Source of the DNA: Aeromicrobium duanguangcaii
GTDB lineage: Bacteria > Actinomycetota > Actinomycetes > Propionibacteriales > Nocardioidaceae
Assembly (NCBI RefSeq): GCF_024508295.1
Contig: NZ_CP101990.1
Location: 1,488,001-1,552,000 of the forward strand
Reading direction: 5' to 3'
Length of the DNA: 64,000 nt
A program made the translations under genes and the position numbers. This document shows, one piece after another, positions 26,666 through 35,636 of this stretch (positions are counted from its first letter, which is position 1; each line of letters starts with the position of its first letter). A model generated the notes under the pieces. The model had not been told where the DNA came from and did no database searches. It saw nothing but the letters and a program-made list of their open reading frames with translations.

Positions 26666-27097
26666 ATCGCGATCGTCGCAGTCAAACCTGTACCGACGTG
26701 CTGCCTTCGCCAAGTTCCTTGACGATACGCGGCGAAGTGATGCGCTGCTGGCGGGCGTAGTTGGGCGGCGAAATGACGCACTGAGCACGGCAGATCCGGA
26801 TGCCTCGGCCGACATATGGGCCGGGATCAGCCCCAGTGGGGGGTCGTGGGTCCCGTCGCCAGCTGGCGCGTGGAGGGTAGGTTCCCGATGGGCGATCCTC
26901 ACCGGGCAGTTGATGGGGAGTCTGCTGCAGGGCGGCGGCTCAAGGGTTCTTGTAGACGTCATGGTCGCCGGCACTGCGGCGCAGCACCCGCAACTCGCCC
27001 TCGACGACAAATTGCAATGGCCCGGCCGTCGACCTTGGGACGGTTGGGGTCCCAACTCGTCGGTCCGCTTTCGTGAAATCCGGCTAGCGTGGGTCGC
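26666..27097. other. 432-base interval with weak coding traces
   Basis: No convincing gene is seen. The left part holds two copies of the motif GCGGCGAARTGAYGCR (26729 and 26765). The right part (about 26940-27080, plus strand) has an open stretch with GC-biased third positions (VLVDVMVAGTAAQHPQLALD) but no start or ribosome site that fits. It may be the end of a decayed gene. Confidence 0.35.
26729..26780 (-). repeat. Two copies of a short dispersed motif
   Basis: GCGGCGAAGTGATGCG (26729-26744) and GCGGCGAAATGACGCA (26765-26780) are 36 bases apart, upstream of the minus-strand orphan ending at 26234. Similar copies lie upstream of the orphan at 30360 and at the start of the orphan at 31193. 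Confidence 0.5.
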
Positions 27098-27778
27098 GTG
27101 AGCGAACTCACCGTGGTCCCGGCCCGCCCTTCGTTTCGGGGGGTCGTCATCGTCCTCGACGTGGCGGCCAAGGTGATGCTCCTGCTCCTGCTGATGACCG
27201 CGCTCCGGTATCCCGAGCTCGGCCACCTCGAGGGCAAGGGCGCCACCGCGCGGGCGGTCGGCTATCCACTGGCGGCGTTCATCATCCCCGCCGCATGGTT
27301 CCTGGTCTGGCGTCGCCGGGTGACGTTTCCGTGGCTCGTGGACCTGCTGGTGACCCTCACCTGCTTCACGGACACACTGGGCAACCGGATGGATCTCTAC
27401 GACACGGTCCGACGGTTCGACGACGTGATGCACTTCGTCAACACCGGTGTGCTGACTGCGGCGTTCATCCTCCTCACTCTGCCGCGGCGGGCGACGCGTG
27501 CACAGGTGTTCGAGCGCTCCCTCGCCTTCGGGGTGACCGCAGCGCTCGTCTGGGAGATCGCCGAGTACTACGCCTTCCTCAGCACCTCGGGCTTCGTCGA
27601 TCGGTATGCCGACACGCTGGGCGACCTCGCGCTCGGTTCGCTCGGCTCGGTGGCCGCTGGGCAGCTCGTGTACTGGGCCTGGAAGCACCACCACCTCCTG
27701 ACTGAGGGGCCGCAACCCCTGCCGGACTACCCGGGGGCCAACGAACGTCCACCGACCAGTCGGCAGCCGGGGCTCTGA
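27098..27778 (+). CDS. Integral membrane protein, DUF2238-like
   Basis: A 226-residue membrane protein with about six hydrophobic segments. The polar signatures RFDDVMHFVNTG, LVWEIAEYYAF and YADTLGDLALGSLG recall the DUF2238/YjdF family, in which conserved acidic and His residues lie within membrane helices. The cytoplasmic C-terminal 25 residues are proline-rich. GTG 27098 is chosen. Function unknown. Confidence 0.75.
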   Translation: MSELTVVPARPSFRGVVIVLDVAAKVMLLLLLMTALRYPELGHLEGKGATARAVGYPLAAFIIPAAWFLVWRRRVTFPWLVDLLVTLTCFTDTLGNRMDLYDTVRRFDDVMHFVNTGVLTAAFILLTLPRRATRAQVFERSLAFGVTAALVWEIAEYYAFLSTSGFVDRYADTLGDLALGSLGSVAAGQLVYWAWKHHHLLTEGPQPLPDYPGANERPPTSRQPGL

Positions 27779-27852
27779 GCAGGCGCGATCCTGCAGTCAC
27801 CGTCGCCTCGTGTTCGTGCGCTGGGGCCGGCGCGGTGCGGGGGTCGCAGGGC

Positions 27853-28033
27853 CACGTGACCCGTCCGCTGACGACGTCGGCGACCGCGGGAGGGACCAAG
27901 GCCGTCTTGCCGGTACCTGGCGGTGCGTGGACCACCGCGACTCCGTGGAATCGGAGCGTCTCGTCGAGAGCGGCCAGGCCCGGCGTTGACCGGGAGGTCG
28001 GGCGGTGAGGCGAGCAGGTTGCGCAGCGGGTCA
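27853..28033 (-). pseudogene. Fragment of an hrpB helicase gene
   Basis: On the minus strand this 180-base stretch matches the 5' end of the hrpB gene located near 19.3 kb. It reads DPLRNLLASPPDLPV, and after a one-base insertion GLAALDETLRFHGVAVVHAP, then PGTGKTALVPPAVADVVSGR with an intact Walker A. Homology stops just past this point, and unrelated sequence follows. It is a broken partial copy at best and cannot make a helicase. Confidence 0.75.
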
Positions 28034-28161
28034 AACGCTGCCGCTGCATCTGCCTGACCTGCCCGGCCGGGGCGTAATCGGTCCCTGCTTGCGGAAATCG
28101 GCCAGAGTGACTCTTTCGCCGCGGAAGGCAGCGACTCGGCCCGTTCGCGACGACGGCCAGT

Positions 28162-29874
28162 TCAGATCGTTCGATCTGCCTCCAGTGCCATGTCCGGCCA
28201 GCTCAGACGGAACTGTTCTGCTTTTTGTTCTGGGTCGAACTCGATGACTTCCACGTCGTTGTCCTTCAGCACCTCGAGGACCGCAGCCGGCTTGACCCTG
28301 AAGAACTCCTTGCGCGCATTGATCTTGTTGATCCGTTGATCTGCGAAATGCCGGTGAAGCATCGCTTCGACCGCAACCGCGTCCTTTGAGAAGAACAGCG
28401 CGTGAACGTCGAACTGGAACGGAACGGACGCGTCGCCGAGCTCGCGGACGCGGTCCATCGGGTCTAGCCGTCGTGTCATTCCGATCTTGACCAGTTCTTC
28501 CCCGAAGGCACCGAGGTTCGAAATGACGTAAACGTAACCGGCACGGATGTTCGCGGCTCGATAGTCGACATCATCGATGGCTCTGTCGATGCTGGCGAGC
28601 TCGCCGCGGAGTCGTTCCGCACCCTCGGCGTCACCCTTGGCTTCGAGGGCGGCGATCGAATTCAAGTAGTGGCTGCGCTCCTTTTCGAGCCGATCGTGCT
28701 CACGCTTGAGTTCGGCAGCCGCCTTTGCCTGTTCGCGCAGTTCGGCTTTGCGCTCCCGCTCGAGTTCTCGCTCGGCCTGAACAGTCTGGAGGTGCTGGGA
28801 AGCGAGCGCGAGCTCTTCGAGACGGAGCTTGTGGAATTTGTGCGTGATTTCGAGGCCGATGATGACACCGTTCTTGTGGACGGCTTCGACAGCTTTCTGC
28901 AAGCGGGCTTGCGCCGTGTGTAGGTTTCCGGCCTTCACGGTCTTGATGCAGTTCTCGGCTTCAGCGTTGTAAGCACGCAACATCAAGCGGGCGATCCCTT
29001 TGGACATCTTCTTGCCCTCGGCGGCAGAACCGTTCACTGTCCAGTTCTCGTTCATCGTTGTCGCGTGGCCGATCTTGTTCATTTGTCTGATCTCCGCCCG
29101 CAGCCTTGCGAGCTCGTCCGCCAAGACGGCAGACGACTCAGCTGGGTGTTCGAAGTCGAAGAGGCCCAAGGACTGCATCTCGACTTGCTGACGTGTCGCT
29201 ACAAGTTCCTTCTCAGCCGCTGCCACTTGGCTTCGGAGGCGTGCGAGGTCGTCTTCGATTTGCGTGAGCTCAGAACGTAGCGAGTCGATTTGCGCCTCAC
29301 GTTCGACAACATCTTCGAGCCCGAACCGAGCGATAGCTCTGGACTGAGTCGACAGAGTCTCGCTCATTCGCTGGGCCCGGTCGAACAATGTACGCAGTTC
29401 GTCCAGCGCAGTTTGAGCCACAGCCTTGGCGTTGAAGAACGTCGGTGACGTGTCGAGAACCGTCGGGCGAGGGATGGTCGTGTCAGTCTCGCCCTCTTCT
29501 CGGTCTTCGCTCTGGGTCAGATCGGGCAAGCTTTCGTCCGTCGCAGGCTTAGCGGGATCGGTCTCCCGGCTGAACTGAGGTTCTTCCGATTTCGGGCCAC
29601 GGCGCTCTTGAGGCTCTAGCGCTGACGATTCCTGCCTCGCTTCAGCCTGAGCCAAGCCGGGCGTGACATCAGCAGTGAGTTCCACCTCCGCGCCTGTCCC
29701 CGCTACATCCTCACTGTTCGCTCGGTCGGCGTCCCCCTGGGCTTCTGAAAGTTCGATTGGGTCTCGCGCCACCGCCCCGCGGTTGGAGACGTGCTCAGTC
29801 CACTGATCACCATTCCAGTAACGCATCTCATTGCGACCCGTTGGATCCGCAAACCAGTTAGCCGGTGTCGTCAT
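28162..29874 (-). CDS. DUF2510 / coiled-coil DUF4041 / GIY-YIG (T5orf172) protein
   Basis: A 570-residue fusion. Residues 1-35 (NWFADPTGRNEMRYWNGDQW) form a DUF2510 module. About 35-140 is acidic and disordered. About 150-420 holds coiled coil with a DUF4041-like core (MSKGIARLMLRAYNAEAENC). The end (about 440-545) is a T5orf172-type GIY-YIG domain: AGYVYVISN as the GIY-like strand, LVKIGMTRRLDPMDRVREL with the Arg pair, and the late Glu in VEAMLHRHF. DUF4041-GIY-YIG proteins are common in phages and mobile islands. Catalysis is not proven. Confidence 0.85.
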   Translation of the reverse strand: MTTPANWFADPTGRNEMRYWNGDQWTEHVSNRGAVARDPIELSEAQGDADRANSEDVAGTGAEVELTADVTPGLAQAEARQESSALEPQERRGPKSEEPQFSRETDPAKPATDESLPDLTQSEDREEGETDTTIPRPTVLDTSPTFFNAKAVAQTALDELRTLFDRAQRMSETLSTQSRAIARFGLEDVVEREAQIDSLRSELTQIEDDLARLRSQVAAAEKELVATRQQVEMQSLGLFDFEHPAESSAVLADELARLRAEIRQMNKIGHATTMNENWTVNGSAAEGKKMSKGIARLMLRAYNAEAENCIKTVKAGNLHTAQARLQKAVEAVHKNGVIIGLEITHKFHKLRLEELALASQHLQTVQAERELERERKAELREQAKAAAELKREHDRLEKERSHYLNSIAALEAKGDAEGAERLRGELASIDRAIDDVDYRAANIRAGYVYVISNLGAFGEELVKIGMTRRLDPMDRVRELGDASVPFQFDVHALFFSKDAVAVEAMLHRHFADQRINKINARKEFFRVKPAAVLEVLKDNDVEVIEFDPEQKAEQFRLSWPDMALEADRTI

Positions 29875-30059
29875 GGGCCGGAATCTACGACAGTGTCTAC
29901 GTGGATGGTTGCGAAGTGCGTAGATCGTGTGACAGGTGACTGTCGCCGGATGAAAACGGCCTGCAGCATCCGGGCCGCTGCCTACGCGGCGGAGTGGGGC
30001 ACTCGTGGTCCTCAGGTCAGCTTCGGCAGGAGGCAGAGAGAGTTCCCGAATCGGTCCCG

Positions 30060-30221
30060 CTAGAAATCAACCGTCTCGACCATGAGAACCGCGAGAACAG
30101 CACCACACAGGACCATCATCGCGGCACCGATCAAGAGCACAGATACCCAGACCAGGATCGTCGTACGCAACGGCCGTTTCTCCGGTTCGGAGATAGAGGC
30201 GAACTCGCCGCGTCTCCTCAT
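30060..30221 (-). CDS. Small single-pass membrane protein
   Basis: A 53-residue frame with a charged N-terminus (MRRRGEFASISEPEKRP), one strong membrane segment (TTILVWVSVLLIGAAMMVL plus flank), and a short acidic tail ending VETVDF. ATG start; the ribosome site is weak. The charge-then-hydrophobe layout is unlikely by chance, which supports a real gene in an otherwise empty 480-base interval. Function unknown. Confidence 0.5.
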   Translation of the reverse strand: MRRRGEFASISEPEKRPLRTTILVWVSVLLIGAAMMVLCGAVLAVLMVETVDF

Positions 30222-30359
30222 AAACCGAACCCTACGACGGGCGAGACGATCTCAGTGCGTTCCGAGTAGTCATGTGCGGACAACTGTTCCTGGCGGACGC
30301 CCGCTCGCGCCACTCGCGGCGGTTTGACGCGGGAGGTTGATTGCAGCAGATCGTTTCGC

Positions 30360-30983
30360 TTATCGGTTGCGATCGCGCCCCTGCAGGATTGCGGTCGCCT
30401 CGCGCACTAACTGGGGGTCAGCCGCAACCTGCGCTACGACCTGGCGACCGCGACCCGGTTCCATTCGGTTCCCGATGAGGTTGACTGGTCTCAGGAAGTA
30501 GATCCGTGTCTCTCCGAGTGCCTCGTTCTCAAGGATCCCTATGAGGTCCTCATAGTGGGCCCGGACGGCGTGCATACTCAGGGTCGCTGCTAGGCCATCT
30601 CTCACAGGGGGTCGGGATTCACGCAGGTAGATCTCAAGCAGTTGCGCCCAGTTCTGCCGCACGGCCTGCCTCGTGAAGCCCCGGGCAATCCCCTCAAGAA
30701 TCCGATCCGGGTAGTCCAGCAGGAGATGCCTGCGCAGGATGGGGAACGCCACCTCACCCTTGTCGGGATGCGCGTACAGCTGCCATACAGAACTGACCAA
30801 CACGCCGGCCGATCTCAACTCTTCGATCAGGGGTCGTTCAGCTCGACGCAGTTCTTCACTGCGCGCTTGGTGCTCGGTTTCGACACGGTCAACCTGGGCG
30901 CGATACGCGGGGTCGTTGCGGTACCGCGCTTCCATGTCGCGCTGGAGTTCGTCAGCAGTGATTCCGCGGCGGTGGCTTCCCAT
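30360..30983 (-). CDS. Hypothetical helical protein, 207 residues
   Basis: A soluble, largely alpha-helical protein. The first 60 residues are charged (LQRDMEARYRNDPAYRAQVD) and probably coiled coil. The rest holds helix pairs suggesting HEAT-like packing (PILRRHLLLDYPDRILEGIA). No catalytic motif is seen. One copy of the dispersed 16-base motif lies 64 bases upstream, the same distance as for the nearest copy at 26.7 kb. Such proteins often act as immunity or adaptor factors, but there is no direct sign of that here. Confidence 0.65.
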   Translation of the reverse strand: MGSHRRGITADELQRDMEARYRNDPAYRAQVDRVETEHQARSEELRRAERPLIEELRSAGVLVSSVWQLYAHPDKGEVAFPILRRHLLLDYPDRILEGIARGFTRQAVRQNWAQLLEIYLRESRPPVRDGLAATLSMHAVRAHYEDLIGILENEALGETRIYFLRPVNLIGNRMEPGRGRQVVAQVAADPQLVREATAILQGRDRNR

Positions 30984-31046
30984 GGGAGCACCGTACGGCG
31001 CAGAGAAGGCGAGAAGCAGGCTGGCAATCCGCCTTTACGAAGATTT

Positions 31047-31062
31047 GCGGCGAAATGATGCA
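31047..31062 (-). repeat. Copy of the dispersed 16-base motif
   Basis: GCGGCGAAATGATGCA, upstream of the orphan gene starting at 30983. It matches the pair near 26.73-26.78 kb at 14-15 of 16 positions. Confidence 0.5.
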
Positions 31063-31192
31063 GTTGCGTCAGTTGAGCGTGGTTACAACGAGAACCTGCT
31101 CGATCTGCGCACATTAGCTAGCCGTGGATCCGATTACTTCGTCCCGCAGTCACGACCAAGGGCGCCTTGTGAGCGTCGACTGACGCGTGGTG

Positions 31193-31873
31193 TTACCCGC
31201 TCAGTCCAGTGAGCTGGAGACCATTCACCGACTCAAACTGGTACCGGATGCTCTCAACCGCCGACGTGTCGTAATGATTCTGGCGTTCGGTCCATCCCAT
31301 GTAGTAGCCGGAGCCGTGGGAGTATGAATCCCATGACACCCAAGCCGGGTCCTGCTCCAGCAGATCGTGTGCAGTCACGCGCTCAAGGGTTCCAGCGATG
31401 AGCGAGTGTTCATTCACCCGGCTACGCCACAACCCATCCACCTCGAATGCTGCGAGCGTTTGCTTGAGCGGTGTGCCGACCCGCAGGAAGGCGCCTCCTT
31501 TTTCGCGGTCCCACTTCCCGAACGAGTTGAGAGCGTGATGGTCAGCTAGGCCCATCGCTCCCAACTCAGCGACGAGACTGATCGCAGGAACGCTGAGAAC
31601 CGTGAACCATGAACCCCTGCTACGGAGAGCCTCAGCCGCGTGCTTCGCATCTGCCGATGTTGTGAACAGTCCTTCGGCTCCGTCATACCGTCTTGATGTC
31701 GTCGAGTGCCACGCGTTGCGGTTCTTGAGAAGCACGTAGAACTGGTGGATACGAACGTCTAGCAATTCGCTCGACAAAAGTTGATGGTCGTCCCGACTGG
31801 AGATGGTCCTAGCTTGGTTTGCGAGCACGGCGACATCCTTGCGTCTCCGCGAGAAGTGACGCAAATGACTCAC
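31193..31873 (-). CDS. Hypothetical protein, 226 residues
   Basis: A soluble protein without a recognised domain. The N-terminus is basic (MSHLRHFSRRRKD). The middle includes a moderately hydrophobic stretch (WFTVLSVPAISLVAELGAMG), and the C-terminal third is aromatic-rich (SYSHGSGYYMGWTERQNHYD). Base composition is lower in GC than the core genome. The first codons overlap a diverged copy of the dispersed motif (31848-31863), so the true start may be further in, such as GTG 31828. Confidence 0.6.
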   Translation of the reverse strand: MSHLRHFSRRRKDVAVLANQARTISSRDDHQLLSSELLDVRIHQFYVLLKNRNAWHSTTSRRYDGAEGLFTTSADAKHAAEALRSRGSWFTVLSVPAISLVAELGAMGLADHHALNSFGKWDREKGGAFLRVGTPLKQTLAAFEVDGLWRSRVNEHSLIAGTLERVTAHDLLEQDPAWVSWDSYSHGSGYYMGWTERQNHYDTSAVESIRYQFESVNGLQLTGLSG

Positions 31874-31965
31874 CTACCGAGTCATACGTCCAACGCGGCG
31901 GATAAAAGCACCTTCTTGTGCCACGGCAGCAGTCACCGTCGACGCAATAGGTCATGATCCTTCTC

Positions 31966-32490
31966 ATGACGTTTCTTGACTGGATCGAACCCGTCCGTTT
32001 GTTGCGGGAGGAGTCAGGCCCAGTCCTGGTCGAGCAACTGGAACTTGGGGTGCAAGTCGGAATTCCACTCTCTGCCGACGTGCCTCGCGGCGTTGCCGCA
32101 GCGATGCTCGAAGAGCATCTGCGCCCGCGAATCTGGGGGGCCCTCAGCCGCGAGGACGCGCCCGCAACTCAAAAGCAGCGCGAATTCCTAATGGCGATCG
32201 CCCACGACCGGTCGTTCGAGGGAGGGCCACTCGGGAAGAGCCTTGCATCGGCGTGGATCAAGCACTACTTGGCTGTCCGCACCGCAGACAGGCTGCAGGA
32301 GCTAAGGCTCTCGGCGGGAGACCAAGTAGTCCACAAGCAGACGTGGGCGGACCACAGCACCGGCGAAGTGCATGACTGGAGTGATCGCCAAGTCGTCTCC
32401 AGTATCGGCTCACGCGGATTGGTCTACTTCAAAGGCGGCAATGGCAAATGCGGTTGGCCCGCCAACTTGTCTCACTGCGACGATTCCTAA
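31966..32490 (+). CDS. Hypothetical protein, 174 residues
   Basis: A soluble protein starting at ATG 31966 (MTFLDWIEPV); an upstream ATG adds four residues. The central part, ATQKQREFLMAIAHDRSFEG followed by a helix, resembles the short ATxKQxxxL module found in several small actinobacterial and phage proteins. The end is Trp/Gly-rich (GNGKCGWPANLSHCDDS) with two cysteines. No function can be assigned. Divergent from the 226-residue orphan. Confidence 0.58.
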   Translation: MTFLDWIEPVRLLREESGPVLVEQLELGVQVGIPLSADVPRGVAAAMLEEHLRPRIWGALSREDAPATQKQREFLMAIAHDRSFEGGPLGKSLASAWIKHYLAVRTADRLQELRLSAGDQVVHKQTWADHSTGEVHDWSDRQVVSSIGSRGLVYFKGGNGKCGWPANLSHCDDS

Positions 32491-32677
32491 CCACCTGGAA
32501 GGCGCGCGCATATCGGATGACCGCAAGCTTGTGGGTGGTCGCACGCAGCCGACGCGAGCGGGGAAGTGAGGTAGGTGTCGGCTCTGGTCCTGCCCGGCGC
32601 GAGAGGAATCACCCCACCCCACACACCCGCCGTGAAGGGACGGCCCGACGGCGTTCTCCTAGCACCTCAGGTCGATA

Positions 32678-33328
32678 TCAGGAGAAGGATTGGTCATCAC
32701 TTACGTTCGAAGCCACGTCAAGTGGCCCTAGTCCTCGAAGGGCCCGTGCGATGTCTTCGACCTGTTCAGCCTCCGCGAGCTCCAGCTCCAGCAACTTTCG
32801 ACGCATGCGGACCGCACGCGCGACAAGAGATGCGTCATCGGCGTTCGTCCGCGACAGAAACCATCCGGAACGTAACCTGTGAGGCAATCCCGCGATGCTC
32901 TCTGCGTTGCTTACCAGGTACTTGAAGGCCTGCCACGCAGCCACCCCGCCGAGTGATCCACCGGCGATCCATCCGGAAAGTTCGACGACCAGCGGCGATT
33001 GCTTTGACAGTGATACTCGTGGACGCAGAACCGTACGTTCTCCAGCATAAGAGGATCGCAAGGCACCAATCTCGTCGGGTTGGACGGCCAACGGACGCGC
33101 GAACTGCTGACTTTTCGTCCGGGGAGTCGGCGGGTCAGGGAACATTTCCAGCGCATCGAAGCTCTGGAGCGCTTCATCTACCGTGGCTAGGCCTACCGCC
33201 AGAGTCCAAGTTCGATCCAGGATCCAGAGTGCCTCTATGACTTCGGGCAAGGACTGACGCTCGGATAGGACTGTCACGGAGACGTAGGGCGGCTGATCCG
33301 GTCCAGGTTCGCGGCCAAACTCGCTCAT
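32678..33328 (-). CDS. Hypothetical protein with one possible membrane segment
   Basis: A 216-residue protein. Residues 15-115 look like an alpha/beta domain (YVSVTVLSERQSLPEVIEAL). A single weak membrane segment sits at about 125-145 (GWIAGGSLGGVAAWQAFKYL). The C-terminal 65 residues are helical and charged (RMRRKLLELELAEAEQVEDI). The layout suggests an N-terminal sensor and an anchored coiled coil, but nothing is recognised. Confidence 0.62.
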   Translation of the reverse strand: MSEFGREPGPDQPPYVSVTVLSERQSLPEVIEALWILDRTWTLAVGLATVDEALQSFDALEMFPDPPTPRTKSQQFARPLAVQPDEIGALRSSYAGERTVLRPRVSLSKQSPLVVELSGWIAGGSLGGVAAWQAFKYLVSNAESIAGLPHRLRSGWFLSRTNADDASLVARAVRMRRKLLELELAEAEQVEDIARALRGLGPLDVASNVSDDQSFS

Positions 33329-33895
33329 GTTGCCTCATCGCTTGAAGGTTCAGGAAGTCGGAGCGTATCGGCGACAACGGGACTACAGGTGCCAGAACTC
33401 TCAAGACCATGAACCTGGGAAACCTGGCAGCGCCGCTCTCCGACACTTTCCAGCTCGTCGATATCTCGAGAGTTTGATGCGGTCCGAAGTCTTGCTTTGG
33501 CGTGTCGGGCTTGAGAACGGCGAGCCTATGAGGATGCGCGGCGAGGACCTCGCGGTGAGATTTGACGCCAACCCACCTCCCCGGCCATCGTCCCGCCAGG
33601 TAGGTAGACGGCCTCCTGTCTGAACGGGCTGGGCGCGTTCGGGCCTGGCGCGAGGAGTGCCACTTGAGATACGACTGACGCTCTTACGTCCTTGGCACCG
33701 CACCTGGCGTGGCATGCGTCATTCTGGGCGGAAGGACGCACCCGGCGGGGCCGCGTTAGGGCAGCCCGTGGGTGGCCGGCAACGGGAATCGGGTGCTGTG
33801 CGAGTTCCCTCACCTAGACTGCCGCTCCTGCGATGAGAGACAGGTCCTCCACGCGGTGCATGCATGGAGGACCGGCCACTCAGCCCCATCCGCCC
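33329..33895. other. 567-base interval without a recognised gene
   Basis: Short open frames exist on both strands but none has coding character or a usable start. The only structure I see is the strong hairpin at 33843-33873 next to the downstream hydrolase stop. The interval marks the right edge of the orphan-rich stretch. Confidence 0.5.
33843..33873 (-). terminator. Hairpin after the hydrolase gene
   Basis: GGTCCTCCA pairs perfectly with TGGAGGACC (9 base pairs, 13-base loop). It starts 23 bases past the stop of the alpha/beta hydrolase on the same strand. There is no U-tract. A terminator is the simplest reading. Confidence 0.6.
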
Positions 33896-34618
33896 TCAGT
33901 TGGCGGTGGCCTTGGCGGCCTCGTCGATGACGAGCGCGACGGTCTCGGGACGCGAGACCGTGACAGCGTGCGAGGCGTCGACCTCGACGTTCTTCGAGCC
34001 GGCGCGCTCGCCCATGAACCGCTGCGACTCCGCCGGGACGGCGAGGTCCTGGAGCGTGACGATGTTCCACGTCGGGACGTTCTTCCAGCCCGCCTTCGTG
34101 GCCTTCTCCTCGAGGGCGTCACCGATGATCGGTCGCTGGGTGACGGCCATCAGCGCCGCCTCCTCCTCGGGGACGTCGGCGGCGAAGACCGCATGGAACT
34201 TGTCCTGCTCGATGTAGAGGTCGGCGGCCTCCGCGTTGTCCGGCGTCGCCACCGGCACGGGGTGCAGCGCCGACCCCAGTTCCGCGCCGGGGAACTTGGC
34301 CGAGAGCTCTCCGGTGCTCTCGCCCTCTTCGAGGATGAAGCTGGCCACGTAAACCAGCGCCTTCACGCCGGAGTGGCCGTCGATCGCCTGGCTCATCACG
34401 CTGCCGCCGTAGGAGTGGCCGGCGATGACGATCGGGCCCTCGATGCTGTCGAGGACGGTGCGCAGGTACGCGGCGTCGCCGTGCAGGGTGCGCAGCGGGT
34501 TCGCCGCGGCGATCACGGGGTAGCCGTCGCCCCGCAGGGTCGCGATCACCTCGTTCCAGCTGGAGGAGTCGGCGAAGGCTCCGTGGACGAGGACGATCGT
34601 GGGTTTGGTGGTTGCCAT
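33896..34618 (-). CDS. Alpha/beta hydrolase
   Basis: A 240-residue alpha/beta-hydrolase. PTIVLVHGAFADSSSW holds the oxyanion region (HG), and the nucleophile elbow is AGHSYGGSV (Ser in GHSYG). The catalytic Asp and His are plausible in the C-terminal part (EVDASHAVTVSRP, with His in SHAV). It resembles the salicylate-esterase-like or EstC-type hydrolases often annotated in actinobacteria. Ribosome site AAAGGA before the ATG. It lies 75 bases downstream of a second hydrolase gene and may be co-expressed with it. Confidence 0.9.
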   Translation of the reverse strand: MATTKPTIVLVHGAFADSSSWNEVIATLRGDGYPVIAAANPLRTLHGDAAYLRTVLDSIEGPIVIAGHSYGGSVMSQAIDGHSGVKALVYVASFILEEGESTGELSAKFPGAELGSALHPVPVATPDNAEAADLYIEQDKFHAVFAADVPEEEAALMAVTQRPIIGDALEEKATKAGWKNVPTWNIVTLQDLAVPAESQRFMGERAGSKNVEVDASHAVTVSRPETVALVIDEAAKATAN

Positions 34619-34693
34619 GATGGGTTCCTTTCGGTGGTGGCGGAGGATCCGCCGGGTGGGCTCGTGACCGGGTGTCGCGGGTGCGTCGGTGGG

Positions 34694-35518
34694 TCAGCTC
34701 TGGATGAAGGCGAGGAGGTCGGCGTTGATGACGTCGGCGTGGACGGTCGCCATGCCATGGGGGAAGCCGGGGTAGACCGTGAGCTTCCCGTTCGGCAGCA
34801 GCTTGATCGCCACCTCCGCCGAGGCGCCGATCGGCACGACTTGGTCGTCGTCGCCGTGCATGAGCAGGGTCGGCACGTCGATGGCACGCAGGTCGTCAGT
34901 GAAGTCCGTCTCCGAGAAGGCCTTCACACCGTCGTAGTGCGCCTCCGCACCGCCGGCCATGCCCTGTCGCCACCAGTTCCAGACGACGCCCTCCAAGGCC
35001 TTCACGCCCGGCCGGTTGAACCCGTAGAAGGGACCAGAGGCGACGTCGAGGTAGAACTGCGACCGGTTGGTGGCGACGCCCTCGCGAAAGCCGTCGAAGA
35101 CCTCGATCGGCAGGCCACCCGGGTTCGCCTCGGTCTGCAGCATCAACGGAGGAACGGCGCCGATCAGCACCGCCTTGGCGACGCGGCCCTCACCGTGCCG
35201 AGCGACGTAGCGCGCGACCTCGCCGCCGCCGGTGGAGTGCCCGACGTGCACGACGTCGTGCAGGTCGAGGTGCCGGACCACGGCGGCGGCGTCGGCGGCG
35301 TAGTGGTCCATGTCGTGCCCGTCGGCGACCTGGGCGGACCGACCGTGGCCGCGACGGTCGTGCGCGATGACGCGGTAGCCGCGCTGGACGAAGAACAGCA
35401 GCTGGGCGTCCCAGTCGTCCGAGCTCAGCGGCCAGCCGTGGTGGAACATGATGGGCTGCCCCGATCCCCAGTCCTTGTAGAAGATCTCGGTGCCGTCGTC
35501 GGTGGTGATGGTCGCCAT
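34694..35518 (-). CDS. Alpha/beta hydrolase, non-haem haloperoxidase-like
   Basis: A 274-residue hydrolase of the cofactor-free chloroperoxidase/esterase group. It starts [20 protein letters not shown], then [12 protein letters not shown] (oxyanion loop), DRRGHGRS, and the nucleophile elbow VGHSTGGG. The catalytic Asp is in HGDDDQVVP, and His is in YPGFPHGMA. Members act as perhydrolases or esterases. GAGGAG precedes the ATG. It sits just after the large LuxR regulator gene on the same strand. Confidence 0.92.
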   Translation of the reverse strand: MATITTDDGTEIFYKDWGSGQPIMFHHGWPLSSDDWDAQLLFFVQRGYRVIAHDRRGHGRSAQVADGHDMDHYAADAAAVVRHLDLHDVVHVGHSTGGGEVARYVARHGEGRVAKAVLIGAVPPLMLQTEANPGGLPIEVFDGFREGVATNRSQFYLDVASGPFYGFNRPGVKALEGVVWNWWRQGMAGGAEAHYDGVKAFSETDFTDDLRAIDVPTLLMHGDDDQVVPIGASAEVAIKLLPNGKLTVYPGFPHGMATVHADVINADLLAFIQS

Positions 35519-35636
35519 GGCGGACTCCTCGCAGGTTGCGACCGGCGATCTGCCGGTGTCCCACCACGGTCGTCCGGCGCGAGGCCGACAGCGTCAGTCA
35601 GATGACTGCACGTCCACCCGGCGATGACTGCAGTCG

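Noticed and set aside
29931..29944. GACAG-GTGA-CTGTC hairpin upstream of the GIY-YIG gene
   Set aside because: Only five base pairs; too short to claim as an operator or terminator.
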